A DNA stretch of 64,000 nucleotides from Raphanus sativus. Lineage: Eukaryota > Streptophyta > Magnoliopsida > Brassicales > Brassicaceae. A program made the position numbers and the translations under genes. The DNA is taken from contig NC_079513.1 of assembly GCF_000801105.2 (NCBI RefSeq), positions 24,830,273 through 24,894,272 on the forward strand, written 5' to 3'. Each line of letters starts with the position of its first letter. Position 1 is the stretch's first letter. Shown here piece after piece: positions 1 to 14,309 of this stretch. Below the pieces are notes generated by a model that did not search any database, was not told where the DNA came from, and worked only from the letters and a program-made list of their open reading frames with translations.

Positions 1-1467
<1,467 letters not shown>

Positions 1468-1790
1468 CACCTTTCTACTCTGAATCAGTGTGCAACCAAA
1501 AAAGTTTTATTTTCAAAATTATGTTTCTACTTGTGATTCTTGTTGATTACATGTTTCTTTTTTTAATCCTGTACAATTTATGTTGCACATTCTCCACCGC
1601 CTTCCTGTTTTTTTATTCTGGTTCAATTCATTGGTAAAGTGACCATTGAGAGAGTTCAGAGTTCATTATCAAATGCTTTTGTTGTGCCATCTTCTTACAT
1701 TGTCCATTTTTTTGTTTAGTTACAATAGGACTTGTAGAGATGTGTTCTATTTTTACATTCGTTGAATTGAAAAGGAAATGTAAGATGAGA
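1468..1790. other. Intergenic, tubulin 3' flank and ERF 3' flank
   Basis: This is the tail-to-tail gap between the tubulin gene and the minus-strand ERF gene. It is T-rich and should hold both 3' UTRs. I see no further gene in it. Confidence 0.6.
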
Positions 1791-2546
1791 TCATGTAGGG
1801 CAGAAGAGCTGAGAGAGTGGAGGCAGATCCCAAATGGGATCGGTTGGATCGAATATTGGATACTCTGCATTCATGTTGTTGTAGTAAGTGGTAGCTCCAT
1901 GCATTGCATATAGGGATGCAGAGATCTGTCTCTCGATTTCAGCTAGGCCCAAATGTTGATCGGTTAAGTTATGATTGTTGACATGTCCATGCGGTTCTTC
2001 CCCTCTCTGGGTCAAAGGAACCTGATGGTTGAGTTCAGAGACAAGTGGCCAAGAGTAAAGAAGTTGGACACTGTCGGGTTCTTGTTGTAATATGACAGAT
2101 GAATCAGGGCGGTACACATTATTACTGAATGGCATCAGTGTGGTTGTGGTGGAGGCGGTGGGACTAGTAGCAGGCGAATTGTAATTGATGCTGTGTTCCG
2201 CAAAAGAAGAGACGGGTTTGTTTTGTTGTTGTTGTTGTTTCATGCTCTGCTTCTGGTGAAGGAGGTTTCTGATCTTCAAAGATAACTGTGTGTTGTTTGG
2301 GAAATGGTTTGCGAAATTGGTGCGAGTGTTGGAGCCACGTAGGAGACAAGCAGCTTCGTCGTAGGCTCGAGCAGCTTATTCTGCGGTCTCAAAGGTTCCA
2401 AGCCACATACGTATCTGTTGAGTCGTGTTTTTGATCTCTGCCACCCATTTTCCTGAAGGCCTTTGCCTAACTCCCACGAACTTGGTCTTCTTGGCGCCTT
2501 TGCTCTTCTTCTTTGTTTTCGGCTTTTGAGTTGTTTGATGGTCCAT
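1791..2546 (-). pseudogene. RAP2.11: RAP2.11-like AP2/ERF transcription factor with in-frame stop
   Basis: This intron-less reading frame of 252 codons encodes an ERF-family DNA-binding protein. RAP2.11 in Arabidopsis is an activator in the low-potassium response. After a basic start ([17 protein letters not shown]) comes the AP2 domain: [20 protein letters not shown], then the WLGTF motif and AARAYDEAA. The codon after TAE, normally a second Glu, reads TAA (2376-2378 on the plus strand), so translation would stop in the middle of the AP2 domain. Everything after it stays in frame to the natural stop: the rest of AP2, a Gln run, a Ser/Thr-rich stretch and an acidic Asp/Pro/Trp-containing C-terminus. 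Total length is close to that of Arabidopsis RAP2.11. A single substitution (GAA or GAG to TAA/TAG type) explains it, so it is either a young pseudogene or a sequence error. An ATG downstream of the stop would lack most of AP2. Confidence 0.88.
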
Positions 2547-3466
2547 TTTTGTATCAGTGTTGTACCGTAGATGGAAATATATAAGTATATAGGTTATTAA
2601 GTTATATTTTTAAGTTTTCTGCTCGTATGTTTTCGGGGTCGAGGGTTAGTGGGTGTCTCGTCTTTCCGAAGACTACTAGTTATTGTGTATTTTCGTGTGA
2701 TGATACGAATATGATTTTATAATGATGGGTGTGTTTAGTAGAATGATTCATGAGTTTCGGTTATGTGGATTCCATGTATCAATTACGTGCGGACCATTTT
2801 CTAACTTCTTAAAATATAAAAATATCAAAGCACAACAAGACATTTATCATGTGTCTGCTTTTGAAGAACCATGTTGTCATAACCTCGGTTTAAACTTTTG
2901 ATTGAAGTATTGGTCATAATCTTTTTGTCTGGAAAAGAATATGAAGGGTTAGAAATGTATTCGTTCTTAACTTCTTAAGTTCTTAAGCAGAGTTAAATGT
3001 AGATGTAGTTATTCAATACTAAGATTGTATCGAAATAACAATAAAATCCAGTTTTAATTTAGAGGAAAAGAAGATCCAATCAAAAGAATACAAATCAACA
3101 ATAGCAATGAGTGTAAAGAATAATTTCCATCAAAATTCTCACTTGCATACAAAAAAACAATCTTTCTCCCAAACATAAACCTGTCTTTTCAGGGAATCAT
3201 AACCCAAATTCCCAACTGACACTTGACAATTTCACAACCCCTCTTTTCCTTCTAATATACACTTTCTACCATAAAGATAGAAATTTCATTTTCATTACTT
3301 ATGAAGGATTTAGACCCACTCATCATCCCTCCCAACAACAAATGGTGAATAAAGCAAACCAAAAAATAATGTAAGACACATGAATGCAAAACTGACGACG
3401 CTTTGTGGTGGAAAAATAAAGCTCACAAGACACTGTAGATGAACAGAGACCAGACTGGTGCGCCTC
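2547..3466. other. Intergenic, ERF promoter and importin 3' flank
   Basis: The stretch holds the upstream region of the minus-strand ERF gene and the 3' UTR of the importin gene. It is AT-rich with no long reading frame. I see no repeat structure or additional gene. Confidence 0.6.
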
Positions 3467-6400
3467 TTAGGAGGAAAGCATGGATTGGAGAGCGTGCTGC
3501 TGCTCGGGTTTCAGTGTTGACCATATTGACCCCAATGCCAATGGTGGCAGTGTTTGCTGAAGTTGCCTTAGGATATTAACCATACGACCTGCCGTCTCTT
3601 GTGTCACCACATCTTTCCCTGTAAGCACCTGGCCAGCCACACGATTTACACACACATTGATATTTTTATTATCAGTACAGCAACAATGCAAAGATCAAAA
3701 TACTGTCTATAAGAAGCGTATTTAACAAACAAACCTCAGCGAAAACTGTTATGATTTTAGGAAGATACTGGTTATTGGGGCCTAAAAGGTCCACATCTTG
3801 CCTGCAATTTTATCATCAATCAGCCGTTTTAGACAGTCAAGTCGCAACGAAATCAAAAATTAGAATCTAAACCCATTTGATTACCTCTCAACCATTGAAC
3901 AGAGCTGATCATGAACTACTTTCGCTTCAATAACATCATTACTTAAAGGCAAACAGTTCAACCACGCAGGAAGTACCTACGAAACCCCAAAAACAAAAGT
4001 TAAAAGTTGTTGATCAACAAAAGCAACCCATATGTATTCGTGCAAAGCAAAAGTAACTCGCGATGGTTATCGTAAAGCTACCTGAGAAGAATCGATACTG
4101 TCACGGTGAAATAGGCAGATCTTTCCCACAGCTGATACAGCGTTATCATATGCCATGCCATTTTCAGATTGCCGAGCATTTGGCTGCTGTATCACAACAT
4201 TTAATCTTGACAAAGCCTCTGTTGAAACAAAAAGCACGTGTCACTACTTAGCTGCAAAGCATCGATTATACCCCTAAAGACTACCACTGGTCAAAAGGTA
4301 TACTTTACCTCCAACAAGAGGCTTGAATACAGATCCGCCAAACTCAGCACAAACACCAAGCCCATAAACGGCAGCCTGAAACAAACAAGGTAGGTCATAT
4401 AAATTAGCGTACAGCTCCAGAAACACCAGATACGCAAAATGGAGGATATACCTGTCGAACTTCTGGGCTCTCGTCATTGCAAGCTTCCAGTACGAATGGA
4501 AGATAAGTATCATAATATCTGCCAAACAAATATCAGAAATAAATACATAAGAGCACTGAATACTGAAAATGCCTCGTGTACAAATATTCAGTGAATGCAT
4601 ATCCTTACTTGAAGGCAGCATCACGGCATTGCTCTGCAACATCATCGAAAATGCATATCGCAATCCTTCTCTCTTCAGCGGTTTTATCCCTTCCCTGAAC
4701 TCAAACAAATACACATATCTATATCAAAACAGAAAACCAAGGCAGACAAGAACTAATATTGCATCAGCGCCAGTAATGACGGTAACTTACCCACATAGGA
4801 GTTAAGTAAGAGGATAACTCATCGAAGAAAGGTAGAAACGAGGCCTTGAATGTCTTAACCAGTGTTCCCAATATTTCACCGACCTATGTGCAGACAATAT
4901 ATCAAGTATGAATAAGAGCGCTGAAGATAGCAAACTTCATTACACTTCCATATGACAATGGTGAATCACAGAAACCTAACCTGATCAAAAATTTCTTCCT
5001 CTTGCTCATTTTCTTCTTTAATAAGCTCCCCCTCTTCAGCGTCAAAGTCTTCAGCATTAGCTCTCTCTCCCCTCTCTCGCTTCCTGCTAGAGCTAGCTGT
5101 CATAACTTGCTTTACCTCATCAACTATGGATCTAATTTTCCCTTCGTCCAAAAGATTTCCGGAGATCTGAAATACAGTGACAGGTTATACGATACCATTA
5201 AGAGGAACATTATAAGAGACTCGCTCAAATTAAGTTCTCTATAACATACACTAAACCTAAACAAAGGTTAAAAATAAGGCCAGCTGAAAGGTAACATAAA
5301 TCATCATTCACGATACTCTATGCTCAGAAGTCAGAAGAATTAAACAAGTGATAAGTAAGGGAAAAACAAGATCTTCATTTTGCCTACAGGCTTCCCAATA
5401 CAAGCAATCACATAGATGGCTTATATTAACTGAACCAGTAAGACCACCAAAGATAGTGCAGCATTGCTAAATGGAAATATGCTGGAGAGTGAATTGACGA
5501 TGCACATATAAAATAGGATTCTTAAAAATACACTCTTATGGCTAATGAAAAGTTACCTGCAAGCATTCATTTATAGCTTCCAACATACTCACACAGATCT
5601 CTGTATCAGGTTCCTACAAAGATATCTAGTCATCAGAAATGGATCGAAGCCGCAAAGGGAAAAAGAAAAAAAAAAATATGAACAGGATACACACTAACTT
5701 TATGCAAAGCTTCCAGCATGGCTGGAATAATGTAGTCAGAAAGCTGCTTCAAGTAGGACAGATCGTGCCCTTGAGATTTCCCTTTCTCTATGGCCAGCTT
5801 GGCTGAGCGCATAAGTTCCGGCATGGCTAGAAAGAAAAGATAACAAATTTATAAGAAACTTGTGCCCTACAGATCTAAAGATTGCATTATCTACGATATA
5901 TTTACTGATATACCTGACACAGCTGCTCTTCTAACTTCTTCGTGAAAATAGAATTTCAGCAAGGGAACCAGTGTAGGCGCAACCTACATTACAATATACC
6001 AATTCAATCTACCCATTCCATGAGCAGCAGAGGATACTGACGAAATTTGAAGTTAATTAACCATACTAACCTGTCCAATCCAGGGGAAAAATCCTTCTTT
6101 TAACTCATCAGCATAGCAACAAAGCATATTACAGGCTGTGGCTTTTTCTTCTAGGACACTTGTTTTGATTCCTATTCTTTTATCTCCCAGGATAATGGTC
6201 TCCATGCTGCATCAAGAAATAGAATTAGTACAAATACATCCACGACGAACTCATACTTCCTCTGTTTGACCATAGGTTATAGGTCTATTATTATTTTTCA
6301 CCTATTACCTATTGCAACATTAATTGGCTACAAGAGATAGGGTAAATATTGAAACAGCAAAAATATTTCTAGTTGAAATTGTTTGTTATACAAAACAGAA

Positions 6401-9236
6401 AAACATCTTAAACATGCCATACCAGAATCACAGTATAAAAAATATCTCAAGACAAAAAAAACAAGAAACTATGCAGGGGAGGCTGCACCTCCAACAACAC
6501 AGATTACTCATGCAATTTTTCACAAAAGAGTAAGTAGGTTTTTTTATGCAAAGGCATATGAACTAATAAAAGCAGGGTACATAGACATCATAACAATCAG
6601 ATGAAGTGTAAAGCAGAATGAAAAACCTTTCATCATCGGAATCCTCTGCTTCATCTTCTGAATCAGCAGATGTAATTGTTACATCTGGTTTCAGATTAGC
6701 TGACTGAAGCAAAGGAGGCATCACAACTTCCATGTATGGGATGAAATCTTGGCCCAGACACTTGCAAAGCCTAGCCCATGCCTACGAATATGTAAGATAA
6801 ATATGAGCAAGTGAATTTACATATACGTTTATAAATGACACATCAGCCTAGCATGTTGTAAAGAATTTACCTGTAACATGTAACTCGTTATAGGATCATC
6901 TGCCTCCATTTCAGTCCCTTGCAAAGACATAAGCACTTCCATGACCTGGAATAGGCATGGAAAATATTTTCATGCGATGAGTAGGTTGAAAATCATATAG
7001 AAAGTTTGACGGCAGTAGTCTGTAGTACAAAACTAAGATTACAAAATATAGCATCAATTTTGAAAATTGATGAAACCCATGCATATAAGCACACCTGTCT
7101 AGCATCATCCCTAAATTTGTCCTTTCCAACTGCCATTCCAACAAGACTGATGCATTCCATTGATTTGGCACGAAGCATACGCTTAGATTTGTCAGTTGCG
7201 TTCATCAAAATAGTTTTGAGATAAGGCATGACAACATCATAGTATTTTTGGAAGTGTTCCTGCAAATCCAGATTGTTTCAGATCAAGAGTTGCAAGCAAG
7301 GAAAACAATAGATGCAAGATAACGTCTTCACACATACCTGTGATGAATCAGCAACTGAAGCAAGAGCTGTTAAAGCTCCTTCTTGCACCATTTGTTTTCC
7401 ATTCTGTCAGAAACAGCGTTATAAACCAAAGTTAATCACCGAGCGCACTCTTTTTAGTTGGTAATTTTAAGAAACAGAGTTGCACAATACACTTACTTGT
7501 AGTAGCACCAGTAACTTGCTCACTATTCCGTCTAAATAAGGTGCCAATATTTCAGGTGTACAATTTTCACTGAAGTTGAGTACTGCTGAAGCAGCATGAG
7601 CCTACATGAGGTCACAAGATACTGCTTTAGAAAGCGCCAGACGATTATATTATAGATAAACAGCGTTAGCGGGGATCTAACCTGCACTCTTGGATTCTGG
7701 AGATCATCCATAGCAGCAGCGAGTGCAGGGAGCACTCTTTCATGATGTTGGTTTTGCAAATCTGGACCCAAATCTGTAGACAACTGTCCAATCGCATTTA
7801 TGGCTGCCCATCTGACGCGAGGATGAGGACTTTGAAATTGGCTCAAAACCATGGACACCACTTGCTCTAGATTTTTTATCATCACCTACATTATATTCAA
7901 GATCAAAATGTAAATCCTCGCCAAATAAATCATGATTTACAATGCAACTGAAAGCAAAAAACAACGAAACCCTACAGTTACAATACCAAAGCAAAGGATT
8001 TACCTTTGAGCAACCTTCAGCAATCTGCGCAAGCGCAATCAAAGAAGCATGGTGTTTCTGCCACTCAGAGGCAACCAAGTAAGCAGAAAACTGCTGATAC
8101 GCAACAGGAACAATAGTGTTCCCTCCCAAGGCAATTGCTAACCGATCCAAACACTCTTGTCCCATGCTGTAGTTACTCGTCTCGCCAGCGTCCTCGTCCT
8201 CAGTCTCAGCACTATACCAAGCAGGATCGTCCTCAACATCCTCAAGCATCTTCATAAGAACCGCAAACAACCTGTCAATAAACTGAGGCAGCTTCCTAAC
8301 CATCCCAGGTGCACGCTCACGCGCCTCGGCAAGAGTCACCAAAAACTCAACCGCCAGATGCCTCGTACTCTCCTCGAGGGACTCAGCCTCCGCGATCTGA
8401 AGCATCGAGCCAACAATGTCGAGAAGCTGCCGCCTGAGGAACCTCGGCTCGGTCCCGGCCAATTCGATCAGAAGCTCCAGCGCCTCCTGCGCGGTCGCTT
8501 CGTTCCCGTTGTTGAGAGACTCGGTCAACGTCCTGATCATCGCAGGCAACACGTCCTGGAACCTATCCCGCTCCGTGGAGTTCGATAGACACTGGACGAA
8601 GCTGATCACCGCGTTGAGCGCGGCGATCTTGACGTCGGAGCTCGCCGAGTCGCTGGTCAGGCACTGGAGGAACACGCCGTGGAGATGCTTGATGTGAGGA
8701 GTCAACGTCTCCCCGACGTACTGCGAGAGCTGCGCGAGGATCAGAAACGCCGATTCCTGGAGTTTCGGCGAGTCGGACGCCACGCACTGGAACACGAACG
8801 GGAGGAGCTCCGGCCAGCCGTTCTCCGGGAGGATCCCGGAGGCGAGCTCGGAGACGGTGTCGCAGATCTTCTTGGAGATCGATTTGGCCTCCTCGCGCTG
8901 GATGCAGGAGAGCATGGAGGATTTGAGGGAGGATTGGGTGGGGAGGGAGAGGCGCGGCCAGAGGTAGGCGTCGTCGCGAGTGAGGAGCTTGCGGAGGAGG
9001 ACGGCGGCCATGGCGCGGGCTTCGGGGTGAGGGGAGAGCTGTAGGAGGTGAGCGAGCTTCAAGGCGAGGGTATCGGGGTTGGTCTGCTTGGCGAGGTTGA
9101 AGAGAGCTTCCGCGGAGGAGCGCTGGTCGTTGGATGAGGACATGAGGTGGGAGATGAGCGTCTCGAACGGCGCCGTTTCGGAGCCGAGGACCATCGCGAG
9201 CTGCGCTTGTTGCTGTAACTGATCGGGAGAAGCCAT
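3467..9236 (-). CDS. IMB3: Importin beta-3 / karyopherin (IMB3, EMB2734 type), 20 exons
   Basis: This HEAT/ARM-repeat nuclear transport receptor (importin-5/Kap121 class) binds cargo and RanGTP. From the minus strand, exons run 9236-8004, 7885-7682, 7601-7497, 7403-7338, 7259-7095, 6945-6871, 6781-6627, 6206-6071, 5983-5914, 5826-5699, 5613-5557, 5166-4981, 4883-4791, 4694-4609, 4518-4452, 4375-4309, 4218-4082, 3976-3885, 3801-3735 and 3628-3467. All borders are GT-AG and the sum is 3351 nt, an intact 1116-residue protein, the full length I expect for the family. Exon 1 starts [20 protein letters not shown] and holds the N-terminal RanGTP-binding HEAT repeats. A HEAT unit ([20 protein letters not shown]) follows in exon 2. 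An acidic/basic linker ([23 protein letters not shown]) sits in exon 12. The chain ends [10 protein letters not shown]. Exon 1 is markedly GC-rich, which creates long false antisense frames. Arabidopsis At5g19820 is the syntenic match and is embryo-essential. Confidence 0.96.
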
Positions 9237-9779
9237 GATGTGTTGTTGTGTGGCGGCGGGAAAAAACTAGGGTTGAAAAGCAATCTCTCTCCCCTTTAGG
9301 ATTCGAGTCTAGAGAGAGAGAGAGAGAGTAAGCGACGAGGAGATGATGAGGTTTCTGAAAGAGATAATTATATTTTTTGTTTTAATATTTTTTATTTCCG
9401 TATTTTTCAACAATTCGTGATATGAGGTGGTGTCTGCTGTGGGCCGCGGGGTTAGCCCATTATTAAATCAAAGGAAAATAAAAAGCTAAGCAACAATAAT
9501 GTAATATTAGCTGTATTTCAAGGTGGATGACTAATTGATATAACCAATGTGTGTGTGTCACATTTATGTATAGTATCTTAATCTATTAGCTTAGGTCATA
9601 ACTTTATCTACTACTAGAGGTTGTCATTAAGTTTTGGACCCATTCAAAAATCCATTACTGATATTACACACTACTTGCATAACATATAACTGGATTACTT
9701 AATTTAAACCAGCATCACATTAATCCATCATCACATTAACCCATCCTTCGATTATATACAAATAAAAGAGTAATGCAAA
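9237..9779. other. Importin upstream region with GA microsatellite
   Basis: The stretch holds the 5' UTR and promoter of the importin gene. A (GA)n run lies at 9311-9328 in the likely 5' UTR, and an AACCCTAG telo-box-like motif (reverse strand, near 9267-9276) sits just upstream of the ATG. Beyond about 9360 the sequence is AT-rich with no gene. Confidence 0.55.
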
Positions 9780-10117
9780 TCTTTATATATAAAAGAGAGT
9801 TTTAATCTCTCCTGGGATGTCCACATGGGATGCCAGGTCATAAACTGAAGCTCTACAAACGTGACACATAGGATTAAATGAAACTCTGTATCTTGAGCTA
9901 TATGTGTCTTTGAGAAATAGATTGTAAGTTTTGTTTATGCTGGGTTTTCCCTGGGCCCACCAACAATCTGCGTTACTTTTTCTTTTGTGAAACCAGGCGT
10001 CACCCTCGACGGATCTGTTTCTCTGCAATTAGTTTGGCAGAGTAACGCATAGTGATGTCAAACAAAAAAAAACAAATGAAGTTAATAAGGAAACAATCTT
10101 GGATTTAAAGAATCAAA

Positions 10118-10131
10118 CCCCCCCCCCCCCC
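10118..10131. repeat. Poly-C run
   Basis: Fourteen C residues in a row lie just upstream of the captured CCCH gene fragment. Such runs are prone to length error. Confidence 0.8.
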
Positions 10132-10177
10132 ACCCATTCTTCGATTTGATTTCCAGAGACAATAGAAAAGAACAGAA

Positions 10178-11080
10178 ATGAGCGATGGAGAGAACTCGGT
10201 GATGGAAATCGAAGAGGCTAAAAAAACTGATACAAGAACAGAGTCGACATCCATAGAAGAAACAGAGGTAAGATAAAGAATCTAAACGATAATCTGCTCT
10301 CTTCTTTGATACGATGAATGAACTCGGTGTTAGTCCTCATAATAGTAATATAGAGAAAGATTCGATGATAGAAGAAGTAAAAGTCACCAAGGAAACAAAG
10401 TTGAACTATCTACATCTTGCGAAGGTTGATGATTTGTTATTAATTTCGATTCTCAGGGACACGCTACGGATTTGAGGACGAGGGAATCTTATGGAAGGAC
10501 TGATCGGAGACGAGAAAGAGATCCAAGATCCTCGGGAGAAAAGATGGTAAAGGTACTGATCAAGAACTCACTGCTCTGTTCTTTATCATTATGATAAAAA
10601 AGTGTCGACACGGTTTTCTCAGGAGAATGCAACTCAGACGAGTGAATATCCAGCTCGCACCGGTGTAGGAGATAGTTACTATTACCTAAAAAACGGTCGT
10701 TGTGGCTTTAGACTAAGTTGCAGATTCAACCATCCACCGGTGAGTGGGAACACAAAGAAAGATTACTTTACTGTGTCTTATTAGTTTCAAGATATCCTCT
10801 GTTGTCTATTTTCTTTAGTACATCGAAATCAGATGAGATATGGCATGGTGCAACCGAGTCCCTATCCAGTTTCTCCACATCTTCCTGAGAGTAGTCAGAT
10901 GAGACATGAAATGGTGCAACCGAGTCCCTATCCAGGTGCAAGAGATTGTAGACAATATCTACAAACTCGGCGGTGTAGCTATGGACCTAAGTGCCGATTC
11001 AACCATCCTCATGCACCGGTAAGAAAGAAAGAAAGCAAATTATCTACACTTTTTGCTGAGTATAAGTTTCAGTCTCCTTA
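10178..11080 (+). pseudogene. CCCH zinc-finger gene fragment captured in Helitron 1
   Basis: Four exon-like blocks with good splice signals are seen: 10178-10267 (MSDGENSVMEIEEAKKT...), 10457-10552 (an Arg-rich linker), 10623-10739 and about 10819-11020. Block 3 codes a zinc finger of form C-x5-C-x3-H (CGFRLSCRFNH), but its first cysteine is replaced by Ser (GDSYYYLKNGRC). Block 4 codes a complete C-x8-C-x5-C-x3-H finger (CRQYLQTRRCSYGPKCRFNH). This is the tandem CCCH type of plant ZFN/HUA1 proteins, which bind nucleic acid, mostly RNA. Joining blocks 3 and 4 at the obvious splice sites shifts the frame and meets a stop, and the remaining fingers of a full protein are missing. It lies wholly inside the Helitron, between its 5' end and the RPA remnant, so I infer capture of a host gene part. 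Transcription as a truncated protein cannot be excluded. Confidence 0.72.
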
Positions 11081-11293
11081 ATGGATGGTTTATTGATGAT
11101 GTGAAAAATACACATAGTTTTCCCTAATGCATGGTGGCAATCAATTCACTCCACTACATGTTCTTCAATGCGTATTTTTCACATCCACTATCAAGTGATT
11201 TGACTATATAATAAGATGTCTAGATCCTAGAGCAAATTCACAATCTTCGTGAAATCATAGTTGTGCAAAATATCAAGCAGAAAATATCCAGGA

Positions 11294-11695
11294 ATGGCGA
11301 TCACTAAGATCCAATTATCAGGTCTGAAGGTTGGTCATTGCAATAAGAGACCGTCGTAACACGTATTCTTAGGTTTTGGGAAGCTACAAATGTGAAAAGG
11401 GTGGAGAGCTCATGGGTGTAGATCGGGTTTCCTCGATGAAAAGGTAACTATTCTGTAAATTCATTCGTTAATTTAAGTCTATTAGTGATTCATTTTCCGA
11501 AAGTAGCCACCTGAGAATCGGTTTTTAGTTATCAGTCGACGTTGGTTCAGAGGGTCAATGAACTGAGCGTATTTGATGTCGTAAGAAGCAATAGCCACGT
11601 CAAACTTTTGGCATCACCAGGTTCTATTCGCTTTGACGAACAGATCAAGTTTGTCCAGCTTACTGATACAACAGCCTTTATCCCGACTTAGCAGT
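11294..11695 (+). pseudogene. Decayed RPA1-like (OB-fold) gene of Helitron 1
   Basis: The frame begins MAITKIQLSGLKVG and continues in pieces that match the first OB folds of the replication protein A large-subunit-like proteins that plant Helitrons carry. Recognisable parts are RFWEATNVK followed by a frame-shifted GGELMGVD, then VNELSVFDVVRSNSHVKLL, SIRFDEQIKFVQLTDTTAF and a final IPT. Stops and frameshifts separate them. The normal protein binds single-stranded DNA. This copy cannot make it. The same fragment type appears in Helitron 2. Confidence 0.72.
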
Positions 11696-14309
11696 TTAGG
11701 TTCAGCTAATGGATTTAGCTAATACAAACGTTGACTTGCTGGATTTGTCATACTTCTCATGTTTTTATTAATCTTTAACTTTTTGGGATGGAAATTATCG
11801 CCTCCCGAGTCACCATTTGTTTAAAATTAATCATGCAGATGAGTATCAGGCGTGTAATAGTTGCAATCCAACTTCACGGGTACGGTAGCCAAATTCTTTG
11901 GTTTCAAAGTTTTAAGTTTGTATTTCTGGGTTAGTCAATGGAGTTTAGCTAATTATAAACTGTTACAACTCTGCATGGATACGGTTGATGTGAGAGTGAA
12001 TTTGATTATGCTGCAGATCACCTTCATAAAAAATTAGAACAGTTGCTAATATCAAGAGTCATCACCCAGACTAGAGCTGAGAACAACTCAAACAACGTCT
12101 GGCCTCAAACACAGTGCAGCCTTTTGTTTGAGATGATGAACAAAAAGAAAAGAGAAGAGAATTAACAGCGGACAACCCTTCCACAAAGAGTAATTACACG
12201 ACACGAGCAACAATCCATGAATGTGTCAGCGGGACCTTCACGGTTTGCGAAGATAGAGGGAGCTATTGAACCACTTCTTCAGTAAACACATACACAAACA
12301 CTTTAGCTAAGATTCTCTGTGTTCTCCATGTTTTATTGTTTCAAAGGCTATGGAGCAAAAGGCGATGGTTAAAAGATAAATATATTACAACCCATTTACC
12401 ACAACACTAAAAAATGGACAAGTTGCAGGTTTGGAATCATGTTCCTAATCTCTGGATTCAAGTACACTTCGTATATAAAGTTTCCATGATAGAAAGCCTT
12501 TAAGTAACGTGTTTGGACACATGCTGTAGTTCCACAGAGAAATGAGAAATTTGAAAGTTCCCAAAGTTGTAGTGTCCAAACTTCTGAAAACCGGGTAGCT
12601 AGACAAACTCTTTTACTTTGTTAAATGCAACTAATTTTTTTTTGAAATTCGAGTTTCATAACGGGAGTTACAAGTTTGCAGACTTAGCTGCTTGGTTAAC
12701 TACAAAGTCCAAAAAAATAAAAGAACTTCTCGCCCAACATCAAAAGAAAGACAGCCAAGTAGCTAAACAAGAGTTTTTTCCCTTCTAGCAATGTTCGAGT
12801 GTTTTTTTGTAAAATGTTAAAATTTATACCATTTTGAACTTTTGAGTGTTGCAAGCAACTTATTACAACTGGAAATTGAAAGAAACAAAGAAACAACCCA
12901 ACTCAAGCAACAAAAAGAAAGTTTGAGTTCTCAATCTATTATTATTTTTGGCTAAGAATGTAAATATCGATCTATTATTTTTCACGTCATTTTCAAACTA
13001 TTCCTAAATGCAAATAGTTATTCTAGCAATGTCTGAGTTCTCAAACTATTACTTTTCACGTCATTTTCTCCAAATTTCTTTTACAGTTCTATGTTCATTA
13101 AATATCCATAGATTTCGTTAGGTGCAAATTTTTGAAACAATTTATTATCAAACTCAAATATGCAAAAGTTATTAATTTATTATCAAACAATTTATTCCAT
13201 AGACGTGTAATTCACCAATACAGACTTCTCATTGAAAACACTCCATCAAAGAACAACTGACAACCCACACCCTAAAGCACTGTTAAGTACACAAACATAG
13301 TGAATGAATTGTAAAATAAATATATAGTAGGTTAAGCAATAACTAGCTCAGTTACTACAATCTATTAAGCAACAAAAAAAACAACCTATAGCAAGAAAAT
13401 AAGAGCAACTAAACATTATAACAACACGGACATGTAGATACAATATCTCGCCAAGCATCAATAATTTTTGTATGACGTTGACATTTATCTATACAGTATA
13501 ATAATTGGGAAAAAGAACTCTACCATAATTCTTTTATAAAAATGGAAGTAAAAAGATCAATATTTGCATAGTTAGGAAGAACTCGGTAAAAAGAAAAAAA
13601 ATACAGCAACAAGACAAAAAATACATAAATGAAACATGATTATTTATAACGTAAAGTAAAAGAAACAAATAAAATTATCTTACCAGCATAAATCAAAACT
13701 GAACACTGCTTTCTTTCAAACCATTTTAAGTACCATATATAAATTTAGCCAAATGCAACGATTCTAAGATTCAATTTCCTTACATTCTGCAAAGATCCCA
13801 TGAAAATTTATAATTCACACATATAATCAAACAATATAACTAAAACTAAAAACAAATATCACCGAAATAACTAACGTATAGAACAAACATTTTATTAAAA
13901 ATAACAATATGGTTTCAGAATTCTAAACATTATGTGTTCTTTTATGATATCATAATATCGTTTTCAATTTACACTGATTTTTTAAATATTTCAAAAATTA
14001 ATGTATATTATAAAATATTTTTGTTATAACTTCCCGCCCGTAGGGCGGGCCAACCCTAGTTTCAAATACTACTGTCTTATATACTAATAAAAACCCACGA
14101 CTTTGCTTATTTTCTGGTTTCAATACTGACTAAAATTGAACATCACTTGAACTCACAAAATCATATTTGCTTCCTTCACGAATTGTACCTACAACAGACC
14201 AAAATATTATCAATTCATATATATTCATCTTCAATACTACTAGACATTCTAACAAATTTCATTACTTATGTGAGCTTTGAATAATATAATTTATCATTGT
14301 CTATCTTTT

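Larger units (their letters stand above)
9780..14059 (+). mobile_element. Helitron 1 (4.28 kb) with captured gene fragment and RPA remnant
   Basis: The element begins TCTTTATATATAAAAGAG right after an A. It ends with a hairpin (CCCGCCC GTA GGGCGGG, from about 14034) followed by CTAG at 14056-14059 and a T. TC at the 5' end, a hairpin plus CTRR at the 3' end, and insertion between A and T are the marks of Helitrons. Both ends match those of a second copy at 53517-57383, which supports the borders. It contains a CCCH zinc-finger gene fragment (10178-11080) and a decayed RPA1-like OB-fold frame (from 11294). No Rep/helicase frame is visible, so it is non-autonomous. The region 12000-14059 is AT-rich with short imperfect internal repeats and no gene. 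Confidence 0.8.

Noticed and set aside
6324..6604. Plus-strand frames in the importin gene
   Set aside because: They lie in the large intron between exons 7 and 8 and match nothing.
8157..9044. Long plus-strand frames opposite importin exon 1 (143, 93 and 121 codons)
   Set aside because: They are antisense shadows of a GC-rich, well-supported exon and show no family resemblance.
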